A program made the position numbers and the translations under genes. Below the pieces are notes generated by a model. It did no database searches, had not been told where the DNA came from, and worked only from the letters and a program-made list of their open reading frames with translations. Positions 42,865 through 52,233 of a stretch of 64,000 nt of DNA are shown here, piece by piece. Numbering within the stretch: the first letter of the stretch is position 1; each line of letters opens with the position of its first letter. Source of the DNA: DATJPR01 sp963752915 (GTDB lineage: Bacteria > Bacteroidota > Ignavibacteria > UBA10030 > UBA6906); the NCBI GenBank assembly GCA_963752915.1, contig CAVVZZ010000002.1, positions 620,001 to 684,000 of the forward strand. The letters are read 5' to 3'.

Positions 42865-43893
42865 TCAATGTTTCGTTGGTAACGGTGCATGCTTGTGCGT
42901 CAGTTTCGCGCACGATTCCCCCATCACGAGAGTCGGCGGGAGGAGGATCCGGGCAAACTCCTTTTTCCCTGCATGCTCGATGCGCTGGAGGATGATTCGC
43001 GTTGCTTCGCGGCCGAGGATGTCGATGGGTTGTTGGACATAGGTCATCGAAGGGGTGAAGATGGAGTGCCCCGGAATTTCGTCATAGGTCACGATCGAGA
43101 TATCGTCGGGGATTTTCAGCCGGAGTTCGCGGAGCGCCTTCATCACCCCGATGGTCATCAGACTGTTGAACGAGAAGATCGCGGTCGGCCCCGGCGTCCA
43201 CGAGAGCAAGTCCTTCGTGGTCTGGTAGGCTACGGCTTCCTGGAATTCGCAATTGCGGACCAAGCCGGGGTCAACGATGATCTTTCGCTTCTTCATTGCA
43301 TCAGTAAACCCCCGGTAGCGTTCGATGTCGGGGTACAAGACGCCCGGGCCGCGGAGGACGGCGATCGCGCGATGGCCGAGGCCGGTCAGATAGTCGGTGG
43401 CAGCGAACGCACCGGCATAATGATCGGTCGAGACCGCGTCGGCTTCGATGTTGTCGAAGATGCGGTCGACGAGGACAAACGGTCGTTGCGAACGCTGGAT
43501 GGGGAGGATGGACTCCCGTGCGTGGGGAACGAGGACAATGCCGTCAACCCGTTGCCCGAGCATGAGCCGGACGCTTTGGAGCTCATGCTCCGCGTTCTCA
43601 TCGGTGTTACAGAGCAGGAGGTTATAGCCGACGGACCGGGCGACCTGTTCGACTTCCCTGAACCAGCTGTTGAAGAAGGTGTTCTTGATATCCGGCATAA
43701 CGATGCCGAGCGTATGCGTTTTGCTTTTGACGAGGGATCGGGCGATCTGGTTCGGCTCGTAGCCGAGGAGTTCCATGACGCGGAAGATTTTCCTGCGTGT
43801 TTTCGGGCTGACTTTCCCGGGGCTATTCAGCGTCCGGGAAACGGTCATCACGGACACGCCGGCTTTCTTGGCGACATCATGGATAGTGGACAT
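42865..43893 (-). CDS. LacI-family repressor of the deoxysugar operon
   Basis: 342 residues. HTH at the N-terminus (IHDVAKKAGVSVMTVSRTLN) followed by the hinge helix motif ARSLVKSKTHT and a periplasmic-binding-like sensor domain (LGIVMPDIKNTFF, DGIVLVPHA, AIFSFNSLM). First gene of the operon whose other members use L-fucose/L-rhamnose, so its inducer is probably one of these sugars or a phosphorylated product. A 16-bp palindrome typical of this family lies 48 bases upstream, which implies that it controls its own operon. Confidence 0.93.
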   Translation of the reverse strand: MSTIHDVAKKAGVSVMTVSRTLNSPGKVSPKTRRKIFRVMELLGYEPNQIARSLVKSKTHTLGIVMPDIKNTFFNSWFREVEQVARSVGYNLLLCNTDENAEHELQSVRLMLGQRVDGIVLVPHARESILPIQRSQRPFVLVDRIFDNIEADAVSTDHYAGAFAATDYLTGLGHRAIAVLRGPGVLYPDIERYRGFTDAMKKRKIIVDPGLVRNCEFQEAVAYQTTKDLLSWTPGPTAIFSFNSLMTIGVMKALRELRLKIPDDISIVTYDEIPGHSIFTPSMTYVQQPIDILGREATRIILQRIEHAGKKEFARILLPPTLVMGESCAKLTHKHAPLPTKH

Positions 43894-43940
43894 GGACGAT
43901 CGCGAGAACGCGAGGGGTAGCGTGAGAGAACCGGAAGCGA

Positions 43941-43956
43941 TGTCAAACGTTTAACA
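43941..43956. promoter_or_regulatory. LacI-type operator
   Basis: TGTCAAACGTTTAACA is a near-perfect palindrome about a central CG, the hallmark of LacI-family operators (one mismatch between halves). It lies in the promoter region of the LacI-type gene and is most simply its autoregulatory operator. Confidence 0.82.
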
Positions 43957-44006
43957 TTCTGCTGTAGGAATATGAGGAAATGTTGCGACGGTGTCAAGTG
44001 CAGAGG

Positions 44007-44144
44007 TCATTTCAGCAGGGCCATTTTCCGGGCGACGAACGAGGACCTCCCTGCTGGATAGCACCCGTTCGCCAGCATCGCCACCTGGCGGCCGAGAACG
44101 TCGTAGACCACCAGGCGAACATCACTGTCCCTGTCCACTGTCCA
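44007..44144 (-). pseudogene. Debris of a T9SS sorting domain
   Basis: The minus strand encodes WTVDRDSDVRLVVYDVLGRQVAMLANGCYPAG, then jumps to SSFVARKMALLK and a stop. Compared with the intact sorting domain of the neighbouring gene, about 23 residues (YTFAFDGTNLASG... to the last strand) are missing. It lies directly downstream of that gene's stop, so it may be a decayed second copy or the end of a lost neighbour. Heptad (44125-44144) and octad-type (44159-44189) repeats flank it. Confidence 0.7.
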
Positions 44145-44204
44145 GCGCTCTCGCCACCGCGCGAAGGGGAGGATGGGGAGAACGGGAGACTTGGAGATCA
44201 ATCG

Positions 44205-46133
44205 TCAACGGATCAACAACATCTTCCGTACAGCAGAGGAGGAGCCTGCCGTGAGTCTATAAAGGTACACGCCACTTGCAAGGTTTGTCCCGTCAAAGGC
44301 AAACGTATATTTCCCCGCGGGGTACTTGCCATCGGCGAGGGTTGCCACTTTGCGACCGAGGATGTCGAATACGTCCAGCCGAACCTCACTGTTCCCTGTC
44401 CACTGCCCGTCTCGAACGGAGTTCGAGACGAGGTCTCGTCCCGCCATAGGCGGGACGGATACACTGATCACTGTTGTTGGCCCCTCGGCTCCGCTGCGAA
44501 ACGCTCCGCTCGGGGCGACGACTCCTCCCACGACGAACTGAATAGTCGTCGTCGGATTGAACGGGTTCGGATAGTTCTGGTAGAGACCGAAATCCGTCGG
44601 TACCGATGAGAGAGTTCGCTCCGGCACATCGGCAATCAAATCGGGAATGCCCTGAAGGAGGCTCGCGGCACCGGCTTTCAGAACCGCGATGCTATTGATT
44701 CGGTCGGCTCCTTGCGCGCCAAGCACAGCGATGACGACTTCCTGAGTATCACCCTCGGCCATTGCGAAAGGCCCGGAAGACATGAAAAAGGATCGATCGG
44801 AAGGAACCAGCCCAAATTTGCCGTCAACCCATGTCCAGGCACTATCGCTATTCGGAACCGGCGTTCCCGGCATGCAAAACTTCGTCGGCTTGTTCGTCAT
44901 GGGATCGATAAAAGGCACAGCTTCAAGGGTGAGGCCGTTCAAGACGTTGTACCATGTTTGAGTGTCGAAGGGAAATGATGGCTCCCAAAAGACTGAACGG
45001 TTGGGAGGAAATGTAAATGAGGTCATTCCAAGATTGCGCGCTCCGGGAATACGGTGACGCTCAAACAGTGCGAAATTCCCGGGCGAGGCAACACGGGGGC
45101 CCTCCAGGAGAACATACCCCACCGCAGGACATGTCGAGCCATAGATGGCATCGATGGCCTGACCGTTATAGGCATAGCCAAGATCCAACGTCGTGTCGCA
45201 TCCCACCAGATCATCTCCGCCATCACCGACGTCAGGGTCGGTGAACTGGAGTATGAACATGCTGTCGATCGGCCCGCCACTCCTGTTAATGAGAACCGTC
45301 CGCGTAAAGATCGTCGTCGTCAGCGCTCCCATGTTCCTTCGATATCCCCAGATTGTCTTCTGCATCTCCAGGCCGATCGATGATGATTGGGCAAACGCGC
45401 CGGTACGCGAGGTGTCCACATCGTTGGCAATGTACCATAGCGTCTGTGCAGCTCCAGGCTCTCCGGGGATATCGATAAACGGATTGTAGATTCCATCGCC
45501 GTCGACATCTGTGAACGGCGCGCCTTCCGCCGCGGGCCAATCGATCCAGTCCTTCAAATAGTGAAGCATGATCTGGTTTGCAGACGTGGCCTGATAGCGA
45601 CTCACGAACGGAAGCTCTTCGGAAGCGATCGACGCCAACGAGCTGCTTGTGTCCCCTCCGGGTCTCACGTCCGGTCGAACACGGTATACTCGATTGTGCG
45701 GACTCGCAGGCGAATCGGCGATTGGTGCCGTCATCGTTGTTCCGGGCATGATGATTCTCCCCGGTTGAATGCCGTGCCTGTAAGCCGATCCTCCCACCTT
45801 GAGTTCTCGCCCGGCGCCGCAGAGTCCTCCCCAGACGATCCCGTCTTCATAGACAAGATGTTTGTTTTGGCCCCGCCGGAATTCAAATCCCTCATGCGAG
45901 GCTGAATACGGATTGAACGATCCGTCCCCGTTGTTCGCATAGTAATTGAAAATATCGTTAACGAGAAAGGGCTGGTAGGAAACGGAGCTGTCCGCCCCCG
46001 CGGCCTGCGGTCGAGCATCGGCGCTCTTTCCCGGCGAACCAGCGAAGGAGAGAGCGTGAATGGCAATGAAGCCGATCACGAGCAACAGCGTCACGGGGAG
46101 GATGGAGGGGAGAAAATAACGTGCGCGCTTCAT
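44205..46133 (-). CDS. Large T9SS-secreted protein of unknown function
   Basis: 642 residues from ATG 46133 (AGGAGG upstream). A signal peptide (about 1-30) precedes a domain of about 500 residues found in many FCB surface proteins: DVDGDGIYNPFIDIPGEPG resembles a calcium-binding loop, followed by beta-rich sequence with paired Cys. The type A sorting domain begins QNYPNPFNPTTTIQF and ends KMLLIR. Between the NPF motif and the first core strand about 50 extra residues are present, encoded partly by an inserted palindrome and partly by heptad repeat. I recognise no enzyme; a structural or adhesive role is a guess. Confidence 0.82.
   Translation of the reverse strand: MKRARYFLPSILPVTLLLVIGFIAIHALSFAGSPGKSADARPQAAGADSSVSYQPFLVNDIFNYYANNGDGSFNPYSASHEGFEFRRGQNKHLVYEDGIVWGGLCGAGRELKVGGSAYRHGIQPGRIIMPGTTMTAPIADSPASPHNRVYRVRPDVRPGGDTSSSLASIASEELPFVSRYQATSANQIMLHYLKDWIDWPAAEGAPFTDVDGDGIYNPFIDIPGEPGAAQTLWYIANDVDTSRTGAFAQSSSIGLEMQKTIWGYRRNMGALTTTIFTRTVLINRSGGPIDSMFILQFTDPDVGDGGDDLVGCDTTLDLGYAYNGQAIDAIYGSTCPAVGYVLLEGPRVASPGNFALFERHRIPGARNLGMTSFTFPPNRSVFWEPSFPFDTQTWYNVLNGLTLEAVPFIDPMTNKPTKFCMPGTPVPNSDSAWTWVDGKFGLVPSDRSFFMSSGPFAMAEGDTQEVVIAVLGAQGADRINSIAVLKAGAASLLQGIPDLIADVPERTLSSVPTDFGLYQNYPNPFNPTTTIQFVVGGVVAPSGAFRSGAEGPTTVISVSVPPMAGRDLVSNSVRDGQWTGNSEVRLDVFDILGRKVATLADGKYPAGKYTFAFDGTNLASGVYLYRLTAGSSSAVRKMLLIR
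44406..44461. repeat. Palindromic element inserted in frame in a T9SS domain
   Basis: Two abutting hairpins, GTCTCGAAC-GGA-GTTCGAGAC and GTCCCGCC-ATA-GGCGGGAC, interrupt the heptad tract that in the paralogous gene at 16873 is continuous (CCACTG then CACTGATCACTGTT in both). The net gain is 54 bases, 18 codons, so the reading frame is kept. Confidence 0.75.
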
Positions 46134-46279
46134 AGGGCACCTCCTTGACGGCATCCAGGCACAGATCACCCGTCATCAGGCCAACCGGACCTCTCACTGC
46201 CCTTTCAATGCGGCGGCTCTTGCGTCTATCGAAATATAGGGGGCGCGTCAAAAAGACGCAACTGCGGGGGAAATCGCCT

Positions 46280-47302
46280 CTAGCGTGTCCCGTTCAGGAA
46301 ATCCTGCACGAGGCGGACTTCATCTACACTTCCGATATACAATTGCGACCGTTGGTGCAGCGATGTCGGCTGAATTTCGAGCGTCCTCTGCGCACCATTG
46401 ATGGCCGCTCCGCCCGCATTCTCCATGATGAAGGCAAGGGGGTTATTCTCATACATCAAACGAAGCTTGCCATCGGGATGAATGGTGTCTCCCGGATAGA
46501 AGTAGATCCCCCCGTAGAGGAGCGTCCGGTGGACATCTGCCACAAGCGACCCCACGTATCGCAGGGAGTACGGCCGCCCTGTTGATTGATCATCCTGCTT
46601 GAGGTAGTCGATATAGCGCTGCATCTGTTTCGGCCACCGGCCGTAGTTGCCTTCATTGCAACTGTAGATGCTTCCCCGTTTTGGAATTTTGATGTTCTCA
46701 TGCGACAGGAGGAATTCTCCCACGGAAGGATCCAGGGTGAACCCGTGAACGCCGTGACCGGTGCAGTAGACGAACATCATGCTCGAGCCGTACAGCACGT
46801 ACCCGGCCGCCACTTGGTTGTACCCGGGCTGAAGGACGTCCGCCATCGTCCCGACTCCCGAGTCGGTGACACGGCGGAGAAGAGAGAAGATCGTTCCGAT
46901 GGTTACATTCGCATCGATGTTCGCCGATCCATCGAGCGGGTCATAGAGGAGAACGTATTTCCCCTGCGGGTAGTTGTCTGGGATTTGCAGGAGGTCTTCG
47001 TTCTCCTCGGATGCCATGACACAGAGATGGCCTCCGTGGTCCATGGCCTTGTAGACCGTGATGTCGGCGAACTCGTCCAGCTTCTTGACGATATCGCCGC
47101 TGATGTTCATCCGGTCGGTGGTGCCGAGGATGTTCACCAGCCCGGCTTTCGTGACTTCTCGCCAGACGAGCTTTCCGGCCAGTGACAGTCCCGAGAGGAT
47201 TGCAGAGAATGCCCCGGTCGCCTCAGGATGGGAGCGTTCGCCCTCCATGATGTGGCGTTCCAGCGTCATGAACTTCTTGTGATCGGGCGGGGGCGCGGGC
47301 AT
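46280..47302 (-). CDS. fbp: Fructose-1,6-bisphosphatase, class I
   Basis: 340 residues from ATG 47302 (GGAGGATT upstream); the frame runs further upstream through the ABC gene but without a start. Class I motifs are clear: DPLDGSANID for metal and phosphate binding, and RYVGSLVADVHRTLLYGGIYFYP for the substrate. The Glu pair in ASEENEDL also fits. It dephosphorylates fructose-1,6-bisphosphate in gluconeogenesis. It follows the ABC transporter genes by 49 bases and may be read from the same transcript. Usual length and complete. Confidence 0.95.
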   Translation of the reverse strand: MPAPPPDHKKFMTLERHIMEGERSHPEATGAFSAILSGLSLAGKLVWREVTKAGLVNILGTTDRMNISGDIVKKLDEFADITVYKAMDHGGHLCVMASEENEDLLQIPDNYPQGKYVLLYDPLDGSANIDANVTIGTIFSLLRRVTDSGVGTMADVLQPGYNQVAAGYVLYGSSMMFVYCTGHGVHGFTLDPSVGEFLLSHENIKIPKRGSIYSCNEGNYGRWPKQMQRYIDYLKQDDQSTGRPYSLRYVGSLVADVHRTLLYGGIYFYPGDTIHPDGKLRLMYENNPLAFIMENAGGAAINGAQRTLEIQPTSLHQRSQLYIGSVDEVRLVQDFLNGTR

Positions 47303-47351
47303 CGGTAATCCTCCGGGAGTGTGGTGGGTGGGGCGAACGGTCTGCAGTCCT

Positions 47352-49169
47352 TCAATCGGAAAGGTTGGCGATCTTCCGGTTCTCCAGTTCCTGGTCCTTG
47401 TATTGCAGTTGATAGAGTGTGGAATAGATCCCTCCGAGCGCAAGGAGCTGTTGGTGCGTCCCGGTCTCGCGGACTTCACCCTTGTGCATGACGATGATCT
47501 TGTTCGCAGACTGGATCGTCGACAGCCGGTGCGCGACCACAATGGACGTCCGGCCCTGCAGCAGGGTCCTTATCGCACGCTGAATCAGTTGTTCGGTCTC
47601 TGTGTCCACGCTCGACGTCGCTTCGTCAAGCACCAGGATCTGCGGATGGTAGGCGAGCGCCCGGGCAAAGGAGATCAGCTGCTTCTGTCCCACAGAAAGC
47701 GTGGACCCGCGCTCGCGGACCTCGGCGTGATAGTCTCCGTCGAGCTGCTCGACAAAGCGATCCGCACCGACGAGCTTCGCGGATGCACGGATCCGTTCGG
47801 GAAGAATGGTCTCGTCTCCCAGGCCGATGTTGGAGGTGATATCGCCCGAGAAGAGAAAGACATCCTGCAGAACGACCGCAATGTGCTTCCGCAGATCCGC
47901 TTGCCGCATCTCCTTAATGTTGATGCCGTCGATCAGGATCTCGCCGCGCTGAACGTCGTAGAACCGGCTCAGCAGGCTGATGATCGAGGTCTTCCCCGCC
48001 CCGGTGTGCCCGACAAAGGCGATCGTTTCGCCCGGTTTGATCGAGAACGAAACGTCCTTCAGGACCCACTCCGACTTCTCCGGGTCATCGTGTTTGTAAT
48101 TATAGGCAAACCAGACATTGCGAAACTCAATCTCCCCCTTCAGGGTTGAAACGTGAACCGGGTTCTCCGGATCCGGGATCATTGTCGAATCGTCGAGGAG
48201 TCTGAAGACCCGCTCGGACGACGCCATGGCGGTCTGCATGATATTGTACTTTTCAGAAAGATCGCGGATCGGCCGCCAGAACATCTCGTTGAACTGCAGG
48301 AACGCCATCACGGTGCCGATCGTCACGTGCCCGGCCAGCGATTCGATGCCGGAATACCAGATGATGATCCCGACGGCGACCGCCCCGATCAGATCGACGC
48401 CCGGATAGAACAGCGCATAATAGAAGATCGACTTGATGTTCGCATCGCGGTGTGCGCCATTGATCCCGTCGAATGTTTCGAACGCCTTCCCTTCGCGGTT
48501 GAACAACTGATCCACCGTCATCCCTGTGATATGTTCCTGCATGAAGGTGTTGATCCGTGCGATCTGGATCCTCACCTCCCGATACGCTCCCCGTGCTTTC
48601 TTCCGGAAGAGGAACGTGCCGTAGAACAGGAACGGCAGGACGCTCAGCGAGAGAAACGCGAGCTGCCAGTTCATTGCGAACATGAAGTACAGGATCCCGA
48701 CGATCGTGAAGACGTCGCTGAAGACCATGACGATCCCGGACGAGAACATGTCGTTCAGCACTTCGATGTCGTTTGTCACCCGGGTAATCAGCCGCCCGAT
48801 CGGGTTCCGGTCGTAGAACCGCAGTCCCAGGTTTTGCAGGTGCGTAAAGACCTGCATCCGGAGATCGAAAATCGTGCGCTGACCGATCCACTGCGTAAGA
48901 TAGGTATTGAGATACTGCATGACGCCGCGGAAGACCATCAGCCCGAGGAAGAGCAGGGTCGTCATCAGCAGACCGTGCCCATCGTGGTGCGCGATGTCCT
49001 GATCGACGGCGACCTTGACGAAATACGGCCGGATGGCCTCCATTGCGGAGACCACGATGCTGAGCACGATCGCAACCGCGACATACTTCCGGTACGGCCG
49101 GAGGTAGGTCAGCAATCGTCGCATCAGCCGACCGTCGTACGCTTTACCGAGGATATCTTCTTCCTGCAT
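47352..49169 (-). CDS. ABC exporter half-transporter, subunit with canonical Walker B Glu
   Basis: 605 residues: six-helix exporter domain (about 20-320) and ATPase domain (about 350-590). Walker A GHTGAGKTS (about 388), signature LSVGQKQL (about 490), Walker B ILVLDEATS with catalytic Glu (about 513), and H-loop VAHRLST. The signature carries Val where LSGGQ is canonical. With the upstream subunit it forms a heterodimeric multidrug/lipid-type exporter (BmrCD or TM287/288 style). A three-base gap separates the two genes. The exported substrate is unknown. Confidence 0.93.
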   Translation of the reverse strand: MQEEDILGKAYDGRLMRRLLTYLRPYRKYVAVAIVLSIVVSAMEAIRPYFVKVAVDQDIAHHDGHGLLMTTLLFLGLMVFRGVMQYLNTYLTQWIGQRTIFDLRMQVFTHLQNLGLRFYDRNPIGRLITRVTNDIEVLNDMFSSGIVMVFSDVFTIVGILYFMFAMNWQLAFLSLSVLPFLFYGTFLFRKKARGAYREVRIQIARINTFMQEHITGMTVDQLFNREGKAFETFDGINGAHRDANIKSIFYYALFYPGVDLIGAVAVGIIIWYSGIESLAGHVTIGTVMAFLQFNEMFWRPIRDLSEKYNIMQTAMASSERVFRLLDDSTMIPDPENPVHVSTLKGEIEFRNVWFAYNYKHDDPEKSEWVLKDVSFSIKPGETIAFVGHTGAGKTSIISLLSRFYDVQRGEILIDGINIKEMRQADLRKHIAVVLQDVFLFSGDITSNIGLGDETILPERIRASAKLVGADRFVEQLDGDYHAEVRERGSTLSVGQKQLISFARALAYHPQILVLDEATSSVDTETEQLIQRAIRTLLQGRTSIVVAHRLSTIQSANKIIVMHKGEVRETGTHQQLLALGGIYSTLYQLQYKDQELENRKIANLSD

Positions 49170-49172
49170 GGC

Positions 49173-50936
49173 TTATGAAAGATTCTCCAGCTGTTCTTCC
49201 AGCAACTGTTTTCGATGAAGTTCTCCGTAGATTCCGCCGAGGGCGACGAGTTCGTCGTGCGTACCCTCTTCCACGATCTTCCCCTCATTGAGGACAATAA
49301 TCTTGTCGGCATCTTTGACCGTCGACACGCGGTGACTGATGATGATGCTTGTGCGGCCCCGCATGACGTTCCGTAACCGCTGAAGAATCTCCTCTTCGGT
49401 ATAGGTATCGATTGACGAAAGTGCGTCGTCGAGGATAAGGATTTTCGGATTCCGGATCACTGCGCGCGCAATGCTTGTCCGCTGCTTTTGGCCGCCGGAC
49501 AGCGTGATCCCGCGTTCTCCGAGGACGGTTTCAAACCCCTTTGGGAACCCGCCGACGTCCTTCGCGATCTGCGCGACGTCCGCCGCATGTGCCAGCCGAT
49601 CGTCGTTGGCTTCCTTCGAACCGTACCGGATATTTTCGGCGATCGATTCCGAAAACAAAAACGTTTCTTGCGGGACGCATCCGATGTTCCGGCGGAGCAC
49701 GTCGAGCGGGAAGTGGCGGACGTCGATCCCATCGATGAGCACGCTGCCACTTGTCACATCGTAGAGGCGCGGAAGGAGATTTACCAGGCTCGTTTTCCCG
49801 GACCCGGTATACCCGACGATCGCCAGGGTCGTTCCCGCCGGGATGGACAGCGAGATGCCCTTCAGGGCCGGCTGCGTTGTTCCAGGATACGCAAAGACCA
49901 CGTCGCGGAATTCCACCGCGCCGTTCAGCTCCTTGTGGTCCCACCGGACAAGCGTCCCGTCAGTGATGTCGGGTTTCGTATCGAAGATCCTTGCCAGCCT
50001 CGCCATCGACGCCGCGCCCTGCTGGAGGATGTTTACGACCCAGCCGAAGGCGATCATCGGCCAGATCAGCATGATCAGATATCCGAAGAACGCTGTGAGC
50101 GTGCCGATCGTAAGGACCCCGCTGATGACCTGGAGCCCGCCGACATACATCGTGATCACGATGGAGAACCCGACCAGCAGAAACATGAGCGGCCACATGA
50201 TCGATTGCACACGCGCGAGGACGAGGTTCTTCTTCAGATAGTCCCAACTCATCGAGCGGAAGCGGGCGATCTCAAACTCTTCGCGAACATAGGCTTTGAT
50301 CACGCGGATGCCGGAGAGGTTTTCCTGCGCACGCGTCGTCAACTCGGAATATTGCTTCTGCCGCTCTTCAAATTTGACATGGACAAGCTTCCCGAGCCTA
50401 TAGACCGCGTACGACACGAAGGGAAGCGGGATCAGCGAGAGCAGGGTGAGCCGCCAATCGAGGGAGAGCATGACGACGAGAACCATGAGGAACGTCATCA
50501 AGGTGTCGGTGGGATACATGATCCCGGGGCCAAGCACGTTTCTCACCGCGCTGATATCGTTGGTCGCCAGCGCCATGAGATCGCCGGTGGGCGTACGCTG
50601 GAAGAATGCGAGCGGAAGTTTCTGGATATGTTCGAGGAAGGCATTGCGGAGATCATACTCCACATGCCGCGAGTTGACGATGATCGTCTGGCGCGTGAGA
50701 AAGGTAAATGCCCCGGCAATCAGGGAGCACCCGATGACGATCCCCGCGTACAGCAGGATCCCGGCGGAATCGATCTTCCGGAGCTCAAGACCCGCCTTCA
50801 GGGTGTCGATTGCGCGCCCGACGATGAACGGTTGCGCCACGGTGAAAATGTTGCTCATGATCACCGTAATGAAGCCCCAGATCAGGGTTCTCTTATAGCG
50901 CGCAAGGAACGGAAGTAAACGTAAGAGCGGTTTCAA
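49173..50936 (-). CDS. ABC exporter half-transporter, subunit with degenerate Walker B
   Basis: 587 residues with the same exporter architecture. Walker A GYTGSGKTS (about 380), canonical signature LSGGQKQR (about 482) and Walker B ILILDDALSS, in which Asp replaces the catalytic Glu; H-loop ISHRVST. In heterodimeric exporters the degenerate site is formed by the subunit lacking the Glu and the partner's altered signature, exactly the combination seen here with LSVGQ in the second subunit. Four bases downstream of serS, so possibly co-transcribed. Confidence 0.93.
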   Translation of the reverse strand: MKPLLRLLPFLARYKRTLIWGFITVIMSNIFTVAQPFIVGRAIDTLKAGLELRKIDSAGILLYAGIVIGCSLIAGAFTFLTRQTIIVNSRHVEYDLRNAFLEHIQKLPLAFFQRTPTGDLMALATNDISAVRNVLGPGIMYPTDTLMTFLMVLVVMLSLDWRLTLLSLIPLPFVSYAVYRLGKLVHVKFEERQKQYSELTTRAQENLSGIRVIKAYVREEFEIARFRSMSWDYLKKNLVLARVQSIMWPLMFLLVGFSIVITMYVGGLQVISGVLTIGTLTAFFGYLIMLIWPMIAFGWVVNILQQGAASMARLARIFDTKPDITDGTLVRWDHKELNGAVEFRDVVFAYPGTTQPALKGISLSIPAGTTLAIVGYTGSGKTSLVNLLPRLYDVTSGSVLIDGIDVRHFPLDVLRRNIGCVPQETFLFSESIAENIRYGSKEANDDRLAHAADVAQIAKDVGGFPKGFETVLGERGITLSGGQKQRTSIARAVIRNPKILILDDALSSIDTYTEEEILQRLRNVMRGRTSIIISHRVSTVKDADKIIVLNEGKIVEEGTHDELVALGGIYGELHRKQLLEEQLENLS

Positions 50937-50940
50937 CTGC

Positions 50941-52209
50941 TTATCCTATCACCTCGAATCCCGTGTACGAATGCAGCACTTTCGGAACGATGACCTTCCC
51001 TTCGGGCGTCTGGTACTGCTCGATGATCGCGGCGATGATGCGCGGAAGCGCGAGCGCCGACCCGTTGAGCGTGTGGACGATTTCCGGCTTCCCCCCGCCT
51101 GCCGGGCGGAACCGGATGTTCATTCTGCGGGCCTGGAACGATTCGAAATTGCTGATGGACGACACTTCAAGCCACTTTTGCTGGCCCAGCGACCAGACTT
51201 CCAGATCATACTTCTTTGCCTGGGTGAACCCCAGGTCGGCCGAGCACATTAACAACACCCGATAGGGCAGTGCGAGTTTCCGAAGGAGGCGTTCTCCGTC
51301 CTGCCGCAGGAGCTCCAATTCGTCATACGAACGGTCCGGGTGCACCAACTTGACGAGTTCCACCTTGTCGAACTGGTGAACCCGGTTCAATCCGCGCACA
51401 TCCTTACCGTAGGAGCCGGCTTCCCGGCGAAAACAGGGCGTATACGCACAGAATCGCACGGGGAGTGCTGATTCGGGAAGGATTTCCTCACGAAAGTAGT
51501 TCGAGACGGGGACTTCAGCGGTCGGCACGAGATAGAACTGATCGCGTTCGACGACATACATCTGGTCTTCCTTGTCAGGAAGCTGACCGGTGCCCATCGC
51601 GCTCGAAGCGTTGACCACGAGAGGAGGAAGAAGTTCGGTATATCCCTGCGCGGCGGCCTCATCGAGGAAGAAATTGATGAGCGCCCGCTCGAGTCGTGCC
51701 CCTTTCCCCACGAACACCGGGAATCCCGCCCCGGTGATTTTCGTCCCGCGGGGGAAATCGATGATCCCCAGTTTCTCCATCAATTCCCAGTGCGGCTTCG
51801 GAGGGAAATCGATCACCGGAGGCTCCCCCCACGTCGCGATCGATTGATTGTCGGCCGGGCTCGCGCCGGCGGGTACTGACGCATGGGGAATGTTCGGAAT
51901 CGTGAGCAGCACTGACCGTTGCTTCTCTTCTGTGGTCTTTAGTTCCTCATCGATCGATTTGATTTCTTCGGCGACGCGGCGCATTTCGGCAATGATCTCC
52001 GACGTATCCTCTTTGTTCGCCTTCATGCGCGCGACCTGGTCGGAGACCTGGTTCTTCCGGCTTTTCAGCGCCTCCGTTTTCTGAATCAGCGCCCGCCGGT
52101 GCTCATCCAGCTGCAAGACCTGGTCGACAAGGGCGGCGTCTTCACCTTTCTTGCGAATACCTTGCTTGACAATCTCGGGCTGTTCACGCAGTAGTTTGAT
52201 ATCGAGCAT
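50941..52209 (-). CDS. serS: Seryl-tRNA synthetase
   Basis: 422 residues, full length. N-terminal coiled-coil arm (about 1-105, heptad-rich ALKSRKNQVSDQVARMK) that holds the long arm of tRNA-Ser, then the class II core. Motif 2 lies in CFRREAGSYGKDVRGLNRVHQF and motif 3 near the C-terminus in GSALALPRIIAAIIEQYQ. It charges tRNA-Ser with serine. Its gene lies directly before the ABC exporter genes; this order has no obvious functional reason. An array of two heptad repeats precedes it. Confidence 0.97.
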   Translation of the reverse strand: MLDIKLLREQPEIVKQGIRKKGEDAALVDQVLQLDEHRRALIQKTEALKSRKNQVSDQVARMKANKEDTSEIIAEMRRVAEEIKSIDEELKTTEEKQRSVLLTIPNIPHASVPAGASPADNQSIATWGEPPVIDFPPKPHWELMEKLGIIDFPRGTKITGAGFPVFVGKGARLERALINFFLDEAAAQGYTELLPPLVVNASSAMGTGQLPDKEDQMYVVERDQFYLVPTAEVPVSNYFREEILPESALPVRFCAYTPCFRREAGSYGKDVRGLNRVHQFDKVELVKLVHPDRSYDELELLRQDGERLLRKLALPYRVLLMCSADLGFTQAKKYDLEVWSLGQQKWLEVSSISNFESFQARRMNIRFRPAGGGKPEIVHTLNGSALALPRIIAAIIEQYQTPEGKVIVPKVLHSYTGFEVIG

Positions 52210-52233
52210 AGTATCGTCTGTGTTCTTTCAGTG

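Noticed and set aside
49488..50918. Long plus-strand open frame of 476 codons
   Set aside because: It is exactly antisense to the well-supported ABC transporter gene; G+C-rich DNA gives such shadows. The same holds for 41116-42510 and 42889-43920.
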